A DNA stretch of 64,000 nucleotides, from positions 83,981 to 147,980 of the forward strand of contig NZ_JACSCY010000014.1 in assembly GCF_014333615.1 (NCBI RefSeq), in the 5' to 3' direction. Source of the DNA: Hymenobacter citatus. Its GTDB lineage: Bacteria > Bacteroidota > Bacteroidia > Cytophagales > Hymenobacteraceae. Positions within the stretch are counted from its first letter, which is position 1, and every line of letters begins with the position of its first letter. Shown piece by piece: positions 34,908 through 44,332 of this stretch. The notes beneath the pieces were generated by a model. That model was not told where the DNA came from and did no database searches. It was given only the letters and a program-made list of their open reading frames with translations. A program made the position numbers and the translations under genes.

Positions 34908-35792
34908 ATGAACCTGCGAATCACAACTATAGGGGCTGGTATGCTACTGGGCCTAAGCTGCCTGAGTGGTTGCACCGACGACCCCTTCGAAGGCATTGAA
35001 AGCAACGAGCGCGCCATCACCGTTTTCTCTCTGGACAAAGGGCAAATTGGGGTAGCCGACATCGTTCGCACCCCCGAAACCGGCACCGTCACGGTGTACG
35101 TGGTGCGGGGCACCGACCTGACCAACGTAGTGCCCCGCATCGAAACATCGTACAAAGCCCACGTATCGCCGGCCTCGGGCGAGGCAGTAAACTTTGCCAC
35201 CGGCAACCGCACCAAAACGTATTCGGTCACCTCAGAGTCGGGCCAGACGCGGGAGTGGACGGTGCAAGTGAAAGACTACCAATCGGATATGGACGGCACG
35301 TGGAAGGTGACCAACATGCAGTTTCAGTATTTCATTGGGGAGGGCGAAAGCTGGGGCTGGAACGGCACCAAAAACGTAGCCAGCAACATGGCCGATGCCA
35401 CCAAGGAAAACGATAATACGCTGGAATTTACGACGACCGGTGTGACGGCCGACGGTAAAATCACGGGCACCTACACCCACAGCCCCGGCCCCGATGGCGC
35501 CTTTGCCGACTTCAATTACAAGGGCACCGACTACAACTACAAATTCCGCCGCCTACCCAAAAACCAGGGCACGTTTGTGCGCGATTTCACGGCCAATACC
35601 ATCACGTTCAGTCCCGGCGGGCAGGCCACGGGCCAGACCAAAACCGTTGCTATCGAGTTTAATGCCGATAAATCGACGTTGAAAATACCCTTCAACGTGC
35701 AGCCTTACGACATCGATTGGAACGGCGACGGCAACAAGAAAGAGCTAGGTGGCGCCAAAACGACGTGGTATATGTTGCAGAAAGTAAACTAA
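34908..35792 (+). CDS. Surface lipoprotein, SusE-position glycan-binding candidate
   Basis: 294 residues. The lipoprotein signal ends LSCLSGCTDDP. An N-terminal Ig-like repeat (about 35-125, ending TREWTVQVKDY) resembles the DUF5018-type domains of polysaccharide-locus lipoproteins. The C-terminal half is a beta-rich domain (DGTWKVTNMQFQYFIGEGES onward) of the kind seen in lipocalin-like surface proteins. Position directly after SusD suggests a surface glycan-binding protein. No enzyme motif is visible. Confidence 0.65.
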   Translation: MNLRITTIGAGMLLGLSCLSGCTDDPFEGIESNERAITVFSLDKGQIGVADIVRTPETGTVTVYVVRGTDLTNVVPRIETSYKAHVSPASGEAVNFATGNRTKTYSVTSESGQTREWTVQVKDYQSDMDGTWKVTNMQFQYFIGEGESWGWNGTKNVASNMADATKENDNTLEFTTTGVTADGKITGTYTHSPGPDGAFADFNYKGTDYNYKFRRLPKNQGTFVRDFTANTITFSPGGQATGQTKTVAIEFNADKSTLKIPFNVQPYDIDWNGDGNKKELGGAKTTWYMLQKVN

Positions 35793-35840
35793 CCAGCTAC
35801 TTGCCTTTCGCGCCGCCCTACCTCCCTAACGCTCGCCCGC

Positions 35841-36803
35841 ATGCACACCCACGCCCTAAGAACGCTCCTTCTCCTTTGTCTGCTTCATACCAGCGCTTTT
35901 GCTCAATCCAGGCGCGTTTTACCCTTCTTGCAGCGCATTTCGGGCAAGCAAACCCTGGCTGGGCAGCACAACAAGGAGCCTAACGCCGAGCCGACCAAGT
36001 GGACCGATTATATCCACCGGACCACCGGCAAATACCCGGCGCTGTGGAGCGGTGATTTCCTGTTTCAGCAGGAAAACATCGACAACCGCTGGAAGATGGT
36101 GCAGGAGGCCGAGCGGCAGTACAAGGCGGGCGCGGTGGTGAACATCATGTGGCACGCCTGCCCGCCCGGCTCCGGCGAGCCCTGCGGCTGGGACCCGGGC
36201 CTGCTCAACCAGCTGCTCACCGATGCCCAATGGCAGGAGCTGGTTACCGACGGTACCCCGCTGAACAAGACGTGGAAGTCGCGCATGGACGACATTGCCG
36301 TGTACTTGCAGTACCTGAAGGATAAGCAAGTGGAGGTGCTGTTCCGGCCGCTGCACGAAATGAACCAGGGGAAATTTTGGTGGGGTGGGCGGCCCGGTCC
36401 CCAGGGCACGGCCCGCCTCTACCAAATCACCCACGACTACTTGCAGAAAACCAAGGGCCTGACCAACTTAATCTGGGTGTGGGATATGCAGGACATGAGC
36501 CGCGACTTTGCCCAGTACAACCCCGGCCCGCAGTACTGGGACGTGTTTGCCTTCGACGTGTATGACAATGGCTACGACCAGTCGTGGTACGACTACATCC
36601 TACCCCTTGTGGGCAACAAGCCCATAGCCATTGGCGAGTGCGCAGTGTTGCCTACCCCCGAACTGCTGGCGAAGCAACCCCGCTGGGTATTCTTTATGGA
36701 CTGGGCCGAGCTGGTGCAGGAAAAGAACTCCGAAGACGCCATCAAACGCATTTATAACGCGCCGCGCGTGCTCACGCGCGACGAAATGCCGCAGTGGAAA
36801 TAG
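35841..36803 (+). CDS. GH26 beta-mannanase, compact, with plain signal peptide
   Basis: 320 residues. A type I signal peptide (about 1-22, ending SAFAQ) leads directly into the catalytic barrel. The acid/base Glu lies in EVLFRPLHEMNQGKFWW (about residue 174) and the nucleophile Glu in KPIAIGECAVLP (about residue 265). Typical GH26 residues such as NIMWHACPP and TKGLTNLIWVWDM are present. No Cys lipobox and no sorting domain are visible, so it is probably periplasmic, where it could trim imported manno-oligosaccharides to mannobiose. Confidence 0.9.
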   Translation: MHTHALRTLLLLCLLHTSAFAQSRRVLPFLQRISGKQTLAGQHNKEPNAEPTKWTDYIHRTTGKYPALWSGDFLFQQENIDNRWKMVQEAERQYKAGAVVNIMWHACPPGSGEPCGWDPGLLNQLLTDAQWQELVTDGTPLNKTWKSRMDDIAVYLQYLKDKQVEVLFRPLHEMNQGKFWWGGRPGPQGTARLYQITHDYLQKTKGLTNLIWVWDMQDMSRDFAQYNPGPQYWDVFAFDVYDNGYDQSWYDYILPLVGNKPIAIGECAVLPTPELLAKQPRWVFFMDWAELVQEKNSEDAIKRIYNAPRVLTRDEMPQWK

Positions 36804-36851
36804 CCCCCGAAGCGGCTATCAGCCGAAGATAGGGCGTGTAAACCAAACACC

Positions 36852-38537
36852 ATGATACACCGCAACTTCGTGTTGCTGACGCTGCTGTGGCTGCTGTCGG
36901 CACGGGCGGGCTATGCCCAAAAAGTTATCGGGCAAGCCGTGCTGCGCACGCCTACCATCCAGCGGTATGAGAAGGCCGAGTGGGATATTGTGCTGAGTCA
37001 GCAGTTTCAGAATCCCTACCGCCAGCAGGAGGTGACGCTGGATTTGGTGCTGACCTCGCCCAGCGGCATGCCCGTGGTGGTACCGTGCTATTTCGAGCGC
37101 AACAACGGCGCGGCGTCGGCGTGGAAGGCCCGGTTTGCCCCCCGCGAGGTGGGTTCCTACACGGGCCTGCTGCGGCTGACGCAGAAGGGTAAAACGGAGG
37201 AGAAGCCCATTGACGGCTTTACGGTGGCAACGAGCACGAACCCCGGCTTTCTGCACGCCAACGACCTATATACTTTCCGCTTTGATAACGGGGAGTTGTT
37301 TCGGGGAATCGGGGAGAACGTGGGGTGGGAGGCGCGCTCGTTTGAGAATCAGAAATGGACCTATGATTATCTGCTGCCTACCCTAGCCAAGAACGGCGCG
37401 AACTTCTTTCGCACCTGGATGTGCTACTGGAACCTGCCGCTGGAGTGGCAGAAAGTCAGCTCCACGAAGCGCTACACCAACACCACCGACTACTTCAACC
37501 CCGGCGCCATTAAGCGTATGGACGAGTTGGTGCACCTCACCGACTCGCTGGGGCTATATTTCATGCTGACCTTCGACTGGCACGGCCACCTGATGGAGCA
37601 GGGCGGCTGGCGCAACAGTCCCTACAACCGCCTCAACGGCGGCCCGGCCCGCACGCCTACCGAGTTCTTCACCCTACCCGCCGCCCGCGCCAAGTACAAG
37701 GATAAGCTACGCTACGTGGTGGCGCGCTGGGGCTACAGCACCCACATTGGCGCGTGGGAGTTTTTCAACGAAATCGACAACGCCGTGTTCACCCAGCAGG
37801 ATAGCCTGCTGATTCCGCACGACGCCGTGACGCTCTGGCACGGTGAGATGAGTCGCTACCTCAAAGACATCGACCCCTACCAGCACTTGGTCACCACTAG
37901 CATTTCGCACCGCGACATTCTGGGCCTGAACTCCATCGCCTATATCGACTTCAACCAGAAGCACATCTACAAGCACACCGAGAAGATTCCGGGTATCTAC
38001 CCTAGCTACATCCAAACCTACGGCAAGCCCTACGTGGTGGGCGAGTTTGGCTACCGCTGGGAAGACGCCGACCCTAATTACAAGGAAGGCTTCAACTACG
38101 ACTACAAACGCGGTCTGTGGTATGGCCTGTTCAGCCCTACCCCCATTCTGCCCATGACGTGGTGGTGGGAGCTGTTCGACGACCAGCAGATGACGCCCTA
38201 CTTCCGGGCCGCGCGCACCATCAGCGACCAGATGCTGGCCGCCGGCCACGGCGAGTTTGAGCCGTTTGCGGTAACCTCGGGTACGGTACAGAGCTTCGGC
38301 ATGCGCTGCGGCGACACCTACTTTGTGTACCTGCTCAACAACGGCCTGAACAAGGCCACAGTGCCGGTTTACTTTGATGTCCGCGGTAAAAACCTCGTGG
38401 TGCAGGCCTTCGCGCCTACCACCCGGCAGTATAGCAAGCTCACCCGGTTTGAGCTGAAACGCGAGCAGCTGACCTTACCTGATGTAATGCTGGATCCGAG
38501 ACAGGAATTGGTACTGCTTGTGAAAGCTTCCAGATAG
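36852..38537 (+). CDS. DUF5060 plus GH5-like glycoside hydrolase
   Basis: 561 residues with a signal peptide (about 1-22). Residues about 30-125 form a DUF5060 beta-sandwich. A TIM barrel follows, with NGANFFRTWMCYWNLPLEW, a putative acid/base Glu in GAWEFFNEIDN and a putative nucleophile in PYVVGEFGYRWED. A small C-terminal beta-domain closes the protein. Exact activity is unclear; the placement between two GH26 mannanases suggests a beta-mannosidase, mannanase or accessory activity on mannan. Secretion is by signal peptide only. Confidence 0.8.
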   Translation: MIHRNFVLLTLLWLLSARAGYAQKVIGQAVLRTPTIQRYEKAEWDIVLSQQFQNPYRQQEVTLDLVLTSPSGMPVVVPCYFERNNGAASAWKARFAPREVGSYTGLLRLTQKGKTEEKPIDGFTVATSTNPGFLHANDLYTFRFDNGELFRGIGENVGWEARSFENQKWTYDYLLPTLAKNGANFFRTWMCYWNLPLEWQKVSSTKRYTNTTDYFNPGAIKRMDELVHLTDSLGLYFMLTFDWHGHLMEQGGWRNSPYNRLNGGPARTPTEFFTLPAARAKYKDKLRYVVARWGYSTHIGAWEFFNEIDNAVFTQQDSLLIPHDAVTLWHGEMSRYLKDIDPYQHLVTTSISHRDILGLNSIAYIDFNQKHIYKHTEKIPGIYPSYIQTYGKPYVVGEFGYRWEDADPNYKEGFNYDYKRGLWYGLFSPTPILPMTWWWELFDDQQMTPYFRAARTISDQMLAAGHGEFEPFAVTSGTVQSFGMRCGDTYFVYLLNNGLNKATVPVYFDVRGKNLVVQAFAPTTRQYSKLTRFELKREQLTLPDVMLDPRQELVLLVKASR

Positions 38538-38640
38538 AAAAAAGTCTGTTGCCATCTGCCTGTGAAAGGCGGCTAGAAGATGGTCACAGGAAACAACTAC
38601 GCACTACCTCATCACACTTTCTACCCCAACTCCCACTCGT

Positions 38641-40323
38641 ATGAAAACTCTCTACTCTCTAATGCTCACTGGCGCTTTGCTGGCTGGTAGCACGGCCGCT
38701 GTGGCTCAAACGGCCTACAAAAGCCTGAACTTTCTGTATAGCATTAGTGGCACGCGCACGGCCTCCGGCATGCACAACCGCCAGCCTATTGCTACCCCCA
38801 GCACCTACACCAACCGCGTGCAGGCCATCACGGGTCAGTACCCGGCGCTGTGGAGCAGTGACTTTCTGTTCGAGCAAAGCGAAATCAACAACCGGTGGGC
38901 CATGACCAATGAGGCCAAGGCGCAGTGGGCGCAAGGGGCGCTCATCAACCTGATGTTTCACGCCTGCCCGCCTACCCAGGCCGAGCCCTGCCAATGGGAG
39001 GGGGGCATCAAAAGCAGTCTCACCAACGCGCAGTGGCAGGAGCTGATTACCGACGGCACCCAACTCAACCGCAACTGGAAGGCTCGTCTGGACGCCATTG
39101 TGCCCTACCTGCACGACCTGAAGAACAACGGCGTGGAGGTGCTGTTCCGGCCGCTGCACGAGATGAACCAGGGCGTGTTTTGGTGGGCCGGGCGGCCCGG
39201 CCCCAACGGTACGGCCCGGCTCTACCAAATCACCCACGACTACCTGCGCAACACCAAGGGCCTGACCAACCTCATCTGGGTGTGGAACGTGCAGGATTTC
39301 GGTTCCCTAGCTTCGGATTTGGCCAACTACAACCCTGGCAGCAGCTACTGGGACGTACTGAGCCTGGATATGTATTACACAGATGGTCAGGGCTACTCCA
39401 CAGCCAAATACAACGCCATGCTGAACGCGGCCGGCGGCAAGCCCATTGCCATCGGTGAGTGCGAAGTGCTACCCTCCCCGAGCCTACTAGCGTCGCAACC
39501 AAAGTGGAGCTTCTTTATGGGTTGGTCGGAATTAGTGTTTGAGAAGAACTCGAATACTACTATTCAGAATACGTTCTGGGCCAACAATGTACTTGTGCGC
39601 GACGAAATGCCGGGCTGGGGCAGCGGTGGCAGTACGCCCACGGCGCCCAACATTGCCTACCGGCGACCCGTTTCGGTTTCATCTTCCGAAAACAGCACAA
39701 ATACGGGCGACAAGGCCGTGGATGCCGACGGCAATACCCGCTGGGCGAGCTCCTACGCCAACAACCAGTACCTCTACGTCGATTTGGGCGCCACGTATTC
39801 CATCAACCGGGTGCGCTTGGCCTGGGAAGCCGCCTACGCCAAAGATTACCAAGTGCAGGTATCGACCGACAACGTGACCTGGACGACCGTCAAGGATGTG
39901 TGGGGCAAATCCGCCGCCGCTCCCGACGACCACACGGGCCTAAATGCGCGCGGGCGGTACGTGAAGGTGTACTGCATCAACCGGGCTACTCAGTATGGAT
40001 TTTCGCTGTACGAGTTGGAGGTGTACGGCACATCGGTTGTCACAGCCACCCGCGCGGCCACCATGCCCGTTCAGGAAGGACGCGCTGCATCGTCGCTGGC
40101 AATATATCCCAACCCCACCAGCGGCATGCTTCAGGTGCAACTACCCGCCGCTCAGCAGTCCAGCAAGGTAGTACTCCGAAATGCGCAAGGGCAAGAAGTA
40201 CTACGCAAAACCACAAACGGACCCACCTTCGCGCTCGACCTGAGTCACTTACCGGCAGGCATCTACTGGCTAACCGTTGCGGGCGCTGCTAGCCAAACCG
40301 CACAAAAAGTTGTGAAGCTATAG
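38641..40323 (+). CDS. GH26 beta-mannanase with discoidin-type CBM and T9SS domain
   Basis: 560 residues. Signal peptide about 1-22. GH26 barrel about 25-325, with EVLFRPLHEMNQGVFWW and PIAIGECEVLP carrying the two catalytic Glu. A linker follows, then an F5/8 type C carbohydrate-binding-like domain about 340-465 (DGNTRWASSYANNQYLYVDL onward). The last 80 residues form a T9SS sorting domain (LAIYPNPTSGMLQVQLP, ending AQKVVKL). This version should sit on the cell surface and open the polymer, whereas the compact paralog upstream lacks both extra domains. It is the last gene of the mannan locus. Confidence 0.9.
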   Translation: MKTLYSLMLTGALLAGSTAAVAQTAYKSLNFLYSISGTRTASGMHNRQPIATPSTYTNRVQAITGQYPALWSSDFLFEQSEINNRWAMTNEAKAQWAQGALINLMFHACPPTQAEPCQWEGGIKSSLTNAQWQELITDGTQLNRNWKARLDAIVPYLHDLKNNGVEVLFRPLHEMNQGVFWWAGRPGPNGTARLYQITHDYLRNTKGLTNLIWVWNVQDFGSLASDLANYNPGSSYWDVLSLDMYYTDGQGYSTAKYNAMLNAAGGKPIAIGECEVLPSPSLLASQPKWSFFMGWSELVFEKNSNTTIQNTFWANNVLVRDEMPGWGSGGSTPTAPNIAYRRPVSVSSSENSTNTGDKAVDADGNTRWASSYANNQYLYVDLGATYSINRVRLAWEAAYAKDYQVQVSTDNVTWTTVKDVWGKSAAAPDDHTGLNARGRYVKVYCINRATQYGFSLYELEVYGTSVVTATRAATMPVQEGRAASSLAIYPNPTSGMLQVQLPAAQQSSKVVLRNAQGQEVLRKTTNGPTFALDLSHLPAGIYWLTVAGAASQTAQKVVKL

Positions 40324-40353
40324 CAAGGTAGTTAGACTGTAATGCTGAGCGAG

Positions 40354-40818
40354 GCTAAGGAGTGGCAGGCAGCATGGAGCGCCATTGCGTAGGCAACCGA
40401 GCCCGTTGCCCACTGCCATTGGTGAGGGTAGAGTCTGCCCCGAACTGTAACAACAGCCCCAACACGCGTTGCTTGTCTGCCGGTAGCTGGCAGCGTAGAA
40501 CAAGACGGGCGTTGAATTCATGAAGGCGCTGCTGCGACCGTTTGGGTCAGCGCCATGCCGCAGCAGGGTTTCCACCAGGTCGGCCCGACCCAATTGTACC
40601 GCGGCAATCAACGGGGTTTCGTGTTGGGGGCGTTCGTTGGGGTCGGCACCACACCACAACAGCAACTTCAGGTGGGCCTCGTTGCCGGCCGCAATGGAGG
40701 GCAACACGCTGGTGTGACGTAGCACCACCCACGGCAGCACGAAGAAGCAGGCCGTGGCGGCGAGCAATGCCCACCGCCCGGTCTGGGGTTCTTCTTCCAA
40801 ACGGGCGGATTTACACAC
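40354..40818 (-). pseudogene. Ankyrin-repeat membrane protein, frameshifted
   Basis: Starting from a possible GTG at 40818, one membrane helix (LLAATACFFVLPWVVLRH) is followed by two ankyrin repeats (LKLLLWCGADPNERPQHETP, ADLVETLLRHGADPNGR). Near 40480 the frame must shift to continue a third repeat (RVLGLLLQFGADSTLTNGSG) before a stop at 40354. A single sequencing error could explain this as well as true decay. Confidence 0.55.
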
Positions 40819-41158
40819 TAAGCGATTGGGTCGCCGGGATGGCGTAGGGGGCGCCGGTGTAGCGGGCCCAGGTGGGCGGGGGTAGTGACGGAGTAGTTGC
40901 CCAGTCGGTTGAGGTGCTCGTAGCGGCCGGGCGAGCGGTACTAGAAGTGGGTTTCGTTGACTGCATAGCCCTCGCCCCCCCCGCTGGCCCTGACCAAACA
41001 GGAGGCCATTGGGCGTGGCCGACGGCACCGTCTACCACTACGCTCAGCAACAGACGTAGGGGTAGCCAGGAAGAAGGACAGCAATTCCGTGGTGGCGGAC
41101 TCTGGTGGGCAATCCCAGGTAGCCGGGTACGGGCCGTGAGGCCGTGCCTGCGCGCACA
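40819..41158. other. Degenerate coding remnant
   Basis: On the minus strand, GGEGYAVNETHF ends in a stop, and another frame continues with YRSPGRYEHLNRLGNYSVT to a stop. This looks like the broken 5' part of a gene related to or upstream of the ankyrin remnant. I cannot name the family. Confidence 0.3.
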
Positions 41159-42574
41159 CTATCTTCTTTCTGCGGCTGCTTCCTCCTGAAGCGTAGCGAT
41201 AATTTCCGCTACTTTCTGGGGGTAAGACATCACCAAATATTCGTTATCATACCAGTATTGCAGTTGCCGCACTATCTGAGGCAGGTAGCGGAAGTGGCGT
41301 TGCTGCACGTTCTCGGCTAGCAATTCCTGGGCCTTGGCCGGGTCGCCCACCAGGCGGGCCGTGAGCACCTCGCCGGCGCGGGTAAAGTGTTCATACAGGC
41401 AGATTTTCCACTCGTTGTACCCCTGGGCGGCCATCTGCGCCTGAATGGGCTGGAACAGCGTGGCGCTGCGGGCTAACACGTGCGCGCTCACCTGGTCAAT
41501 CGCCGGGTTGACAAACGAGTGCCCGAATTCGTGGACGCACACCGTGCGCAGGGCCAGCGGGTCCGCAAAGCCCAGACGCAGCCCGGCCTCCTCCGTCACG
41601 TTGGCCGGGGGCAGGAAGCTGCCAAACACGTTGCCGATAACGTGGTTACCACCCACGGCGAAGCCCGAGCTAAACGGCATCGTCAGGCTGGGATACAGCC
41701 GGTAAGTAGCCGCGGGCTGCCCATAGAAGTGCTCCATTTCGGTGAGAAAAGCCGGTGGGGGCAGGTTGGCGTTGACCTCGGCCAGCATGGCCGTATAGTA
41801 GGGCCGGCGCTGGCGCAGGAAGTCGCCGAAAGCCACTTCTTCGTAAAAAGCGTTACAGGCGGCCACGAAGGCCTGCGCATCCGCCGGCGAGGCGAATTGC
41901 TGGCGGAACGGATTGTCGGCCTGGAGGCTGGCCTTGGGGAAGTCCGGCAGGCTCAGCACGAAGTTGGCGTAGTGCAGGTAGAAGCTTTTGTCAAAATACG
42001 TTTTGAGCAGCGCCAGGTGAGCGGAGGTGGCGAACTTGGTGAAGGGGGCCGCCAGCGTCAAGTTCAGCGCGTAGAGGTCCTTCACTTTCGTTGGCTGACC
42101 GCCGAAGGAAACAGTTTGCGTTTCGGGGATCGTGGCCAAGTCCTCGTATTGCAGCAGCAGATTACAGAGGCCGAGCAGTTCCAAGTTTGGACTACAGACC
42201 ACTTGAATCTGGGGCTGCTGATACACGGGATAGCGCAGCGCAAACGAGCCACGGGCCTGCTGGCCGACTACGGCGAGCTGTCGGGACTGCGTGAGCGGTA
42301 GTTTCACGTGCGCGACCCCCGGGGCAGGCGGTAGGGGCTGGCCGTCCACCTGCACGTGCAGCTGCCCGGCGGCCGTCGTGAGTTGCCGGCTCACGTACAG
42401 CAGCCGCTGCGGCTGGCGCAGGAACGTCACCTGTTCGCGGCCCGTGAACTGGTCAAAGGACACCGTCCAGCTGTCCGTGGTTTGGCGGCTCTGCCAGGCC
42501 GTGGAAACCGGCCGGGACGTCGTGCAGGCTGCGCTGCCCAATACGAGCAGCAGCGGTAGAAAGCGATAATGCAT
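41159..42574 (-). CDS. DUF4932 lipoprotein with zinc-metallopeptidase motif
   Basis: 471 residues. The lipoprotein signal ends LGSAAC. Residues about 130-400 fit DUF4932, with the HExxH motif in CVHEFGHSFVNP (about residue 352). Conserved aromatic stretches include LKTYFDKSFYLHYANFV and YNEWKICLYEHFTRAG, the latter with a candidate third zinc ligand Glu. It may be a surface or periplasmic peptidase, but no member of this family is well characterised to my knowledge. It is a single gene convergent with the mannan locus. Confidence 0.75.
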   Translation of the reverse strand: MHYRFLPLLLVLGSAACTTSRPVSTAWQSRQTTDSWTVSFDQFTGREQVTFLRQPQRLLYVSRQLTTAAGQLHVQVDGQPLPPAPGVAHVKLPLTQSRQLAVVGQQARGSFALRYPVYQQPQIQVVCSPNLELLGLCNLLLQYEDLATIPETQTVSFGGQPTKVKDLYALNLTLAAPFTKFATSAHLALLKTYFDKSFYLHYANFVLSLPDFPKASLQADNPFRQQFASPADAQAFVAACNAFYEEVAFGDFLRQRRPYYTAMLAEVNANLPPPAFLTEMEHFYGQPAATYRLYPSLTMPFSSGFAVGGNHVIGNVFGSFLPPANVTEEAGLRLGFADPLALRTVCVHEFGHSFVNPAIDQVSAHVLARSATLFQPIQAQMAAQGYNEWKICLYEHFTRAGEVLTARLVGDPAKAQELLAENVQQRHFRYLPQIVRQLQYWYDNEYLVMSYPQKVAEIIATLQEEAAAERR

Positions 42575-43265
42575 GGGGTTACTGGTAGAGCGGCAAGTCT
42601 ACTACTGGACCTGCTTGACCGCACAGATGACCGCGAGGGGATAAGGGTTGCCTGGGCAAGGTAAACGAGCGGCTTCCACTCGCCTGGTTGCCTGTTTTCT
42701 GAGGCACGACCGCCCGCAGTAAAAGCCGACCGGACAGCCTTACGGGGAATTGCTGGTTTTGTACTCGTGCGCTACCCCACTTACGGGCCCTTAGAAACGG
42801 CTGTACGCAGCTGTGTAGATGGCTGGAAAGCGCTGCTTCGAGCACCATGAGGGGGGTGCTGTCACTGAATTACGTTGCTAAAATCGCTAAATCCGCCCGT
42901 TTGAAACAAGAACCCCATATTGGCCTTGGTTAAAAGTTTGGTCCAAAGGTTAATCGGTTAGCATTTCAACCGCGACTTTTTACCCAAGAACGGAGCTATC
43001 AGTGCGTTGTCACGATAGAAAATCTGCATATAAAGCGTGTAGACGGCTATTTTAGAGACTCGAAATACCGTTTCTTATCACCCTGGCGGGGTTAATTGTA
43101 CTTTGATTGCTGCACAAGTTTTCTGAACCAAATCAGTTGTTTTCGAGCCTACCTATTTGTTCAGCAGATGGCCGGCCTAATTATTCCTTCATATGCAGAT
43201 TTTAGTGAACGATCAATGCCTACGCCTACTAGCTGCTGTCCTAATGCCCGGTTAGTATTAAGCAG
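42575..43265. other. Intergenic region without a supported gene
   Basis: About 690 bases between the DUF4932 gene start and the end of the MBL-fold gene. It becomes AT-rich after 42860, and presumably holds the DUF4932 promoter. No ORF or convincing repeat was seen. Confidence 0.4.
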
Positions 43266-44150
43266 TTAGATGACCTGCCTAGTTGGGTCGAGGGGTTGCC
43301 ACCGATGACCTATCTTCGCGGCTATCACCTGGCCAATACCTGGGAAGGGCGCGTGCGCCGCTGCGAACCAATAACCCGCCGTACTCGCCTCCGATAGAAA
43401 CCGCTGGCGTGCGTTAACCGCTTGCTGCGGGTGTACATCATAGACTAAGGCGAGCGTGGGGTCCGCGAGTTGCAAGGTCAACAAGTGTGCGAGGTCGGCG
43501 CAAAAGACCAGTTGCGGGTCAGTACCTATCAGGGTGTAGTAAGTGTGGCCCGGCGTATGTCCCGGCTGGGCTAGCGTGCCAATGCCAAGCAGCAGTTCCC
43601 CACCGGTCGAGAAGGGACGCAGCCGGCCCGCTTGTTGGTAGGGCAACACCTTGCGCCGCGCGTTGGCAAAACTGCGCTGGCGGGCGGCGGGTGCCTGCTG
43701 CTGGTTCACCTCGCTGAGCCAGTACGCAGCGTCCAAGGTGTTGACATACACGTCAGCCTTGGGGAAAGCGAGCTTCTCCCCCCTAAGTAGGCCGCCCGAG
43801 TGGTCCCCGTGGATATGGGTGAGCAACACGGCCTGAATCTGCTCAGGTTGGTAACCGGCTTGGGTCAGGCTGGCCAGCAGCTGGCCAGCCGAGGCCCCCA
43901 TCAGCTCGCCGGCCCCGGTGTCGATTAATAGGCAGTGCGTCCCGTCGTCGAGCACGTAAGCATTGATGGAAATAGCGACTGGATTTACTAACGTCGCGAC
44001 TTCCAGCAAGGAGGTTAACTCGTCGGGGGGGCGGGCCAGCACGACTTGGGAAATGTCAACTGTGGTCATGCCGTCCGCGAGCGCGGTTACGTGCCACTTG
44101 CCCACGGTGAAACGCCGCCAGGCCGGGCCAGTAATTGGGGAAAGTGCCAT
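43266..44150 (-). CDS. MBL-fold metallo-hydrolase
   Basis: 294 residues from the ATG at 44150, chosen because upstream in-frame sequence to 44246 lacks a sensible N-terminus. The metal site is shown by LLTHIHGDHSGG, then QPGHTPGHTYYTLIG, an Asp in VFCADLAHLL, and a late His in FAAAHAPFPGIG. A Gln/Ala-rich insertion includes VNTLDAAYW. Such proteins include quorum-quenching lactonases and related hydrolases; the substrate is not evident. It lies 183 bases downstream of the MarR-GNAT gene on the same strand and may be its target. Confidence 0.85.
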   Translation of the reverse strand: MALSPITGPAWRRFTVGKWHVTALADGMTTVDISQVVLARPPDELTSLLEVATLVNPVAISINAYVLDDGTHCLLIDTGAGELMGASAGQLLASLTQAGYQPEQIQAVLLTHIHGDHSGGLLRGEKLAFPKADVYVNTLDAAYWLSEVNQQQAPAARQRSFANARRKVLPYQQAGRLRPFSTGGELLLGIGTLAQPGHTPGHTYYTLIGTDPQLVFCADLAHLLTLQLADPTLALVYDVHPQQAVNARQRFLSEASTAGYWFAAAHAPFPGIGQVIAAKIGHRWQPLDPTRQVI

Positions 44151-44332
44151 ATGGAAGGATGAGCTAGCTAAACAGGATAATCGCTCGGCGGTTCTGCCGC
44201 GTTTCCCTAACGGCAAGCAATTAGCCCCCTGGGCTAGCGTGGCCAAAGTCTACGAACGGGTCATAAGCGCTGCTCACTTAACATCTGGACCAACCTTTTA
44301 ACTAAGGCCTATTTTCACTTCACTGCTAGGCT

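Noticed and set aside
38551..38590. CCATCT/AGATGG pair between the GH5-like and second GH26 genes
   Set aside because: Too short and imperfect to call a terminator, and the genes look co-transcribed.
40335..40360. Possible extra copy of the 80-bp palindrome near TAATGCTGAGCGAGGC
   Set aside because: Only about ten bases resemble the palindrome arm and there is no inverted partner.
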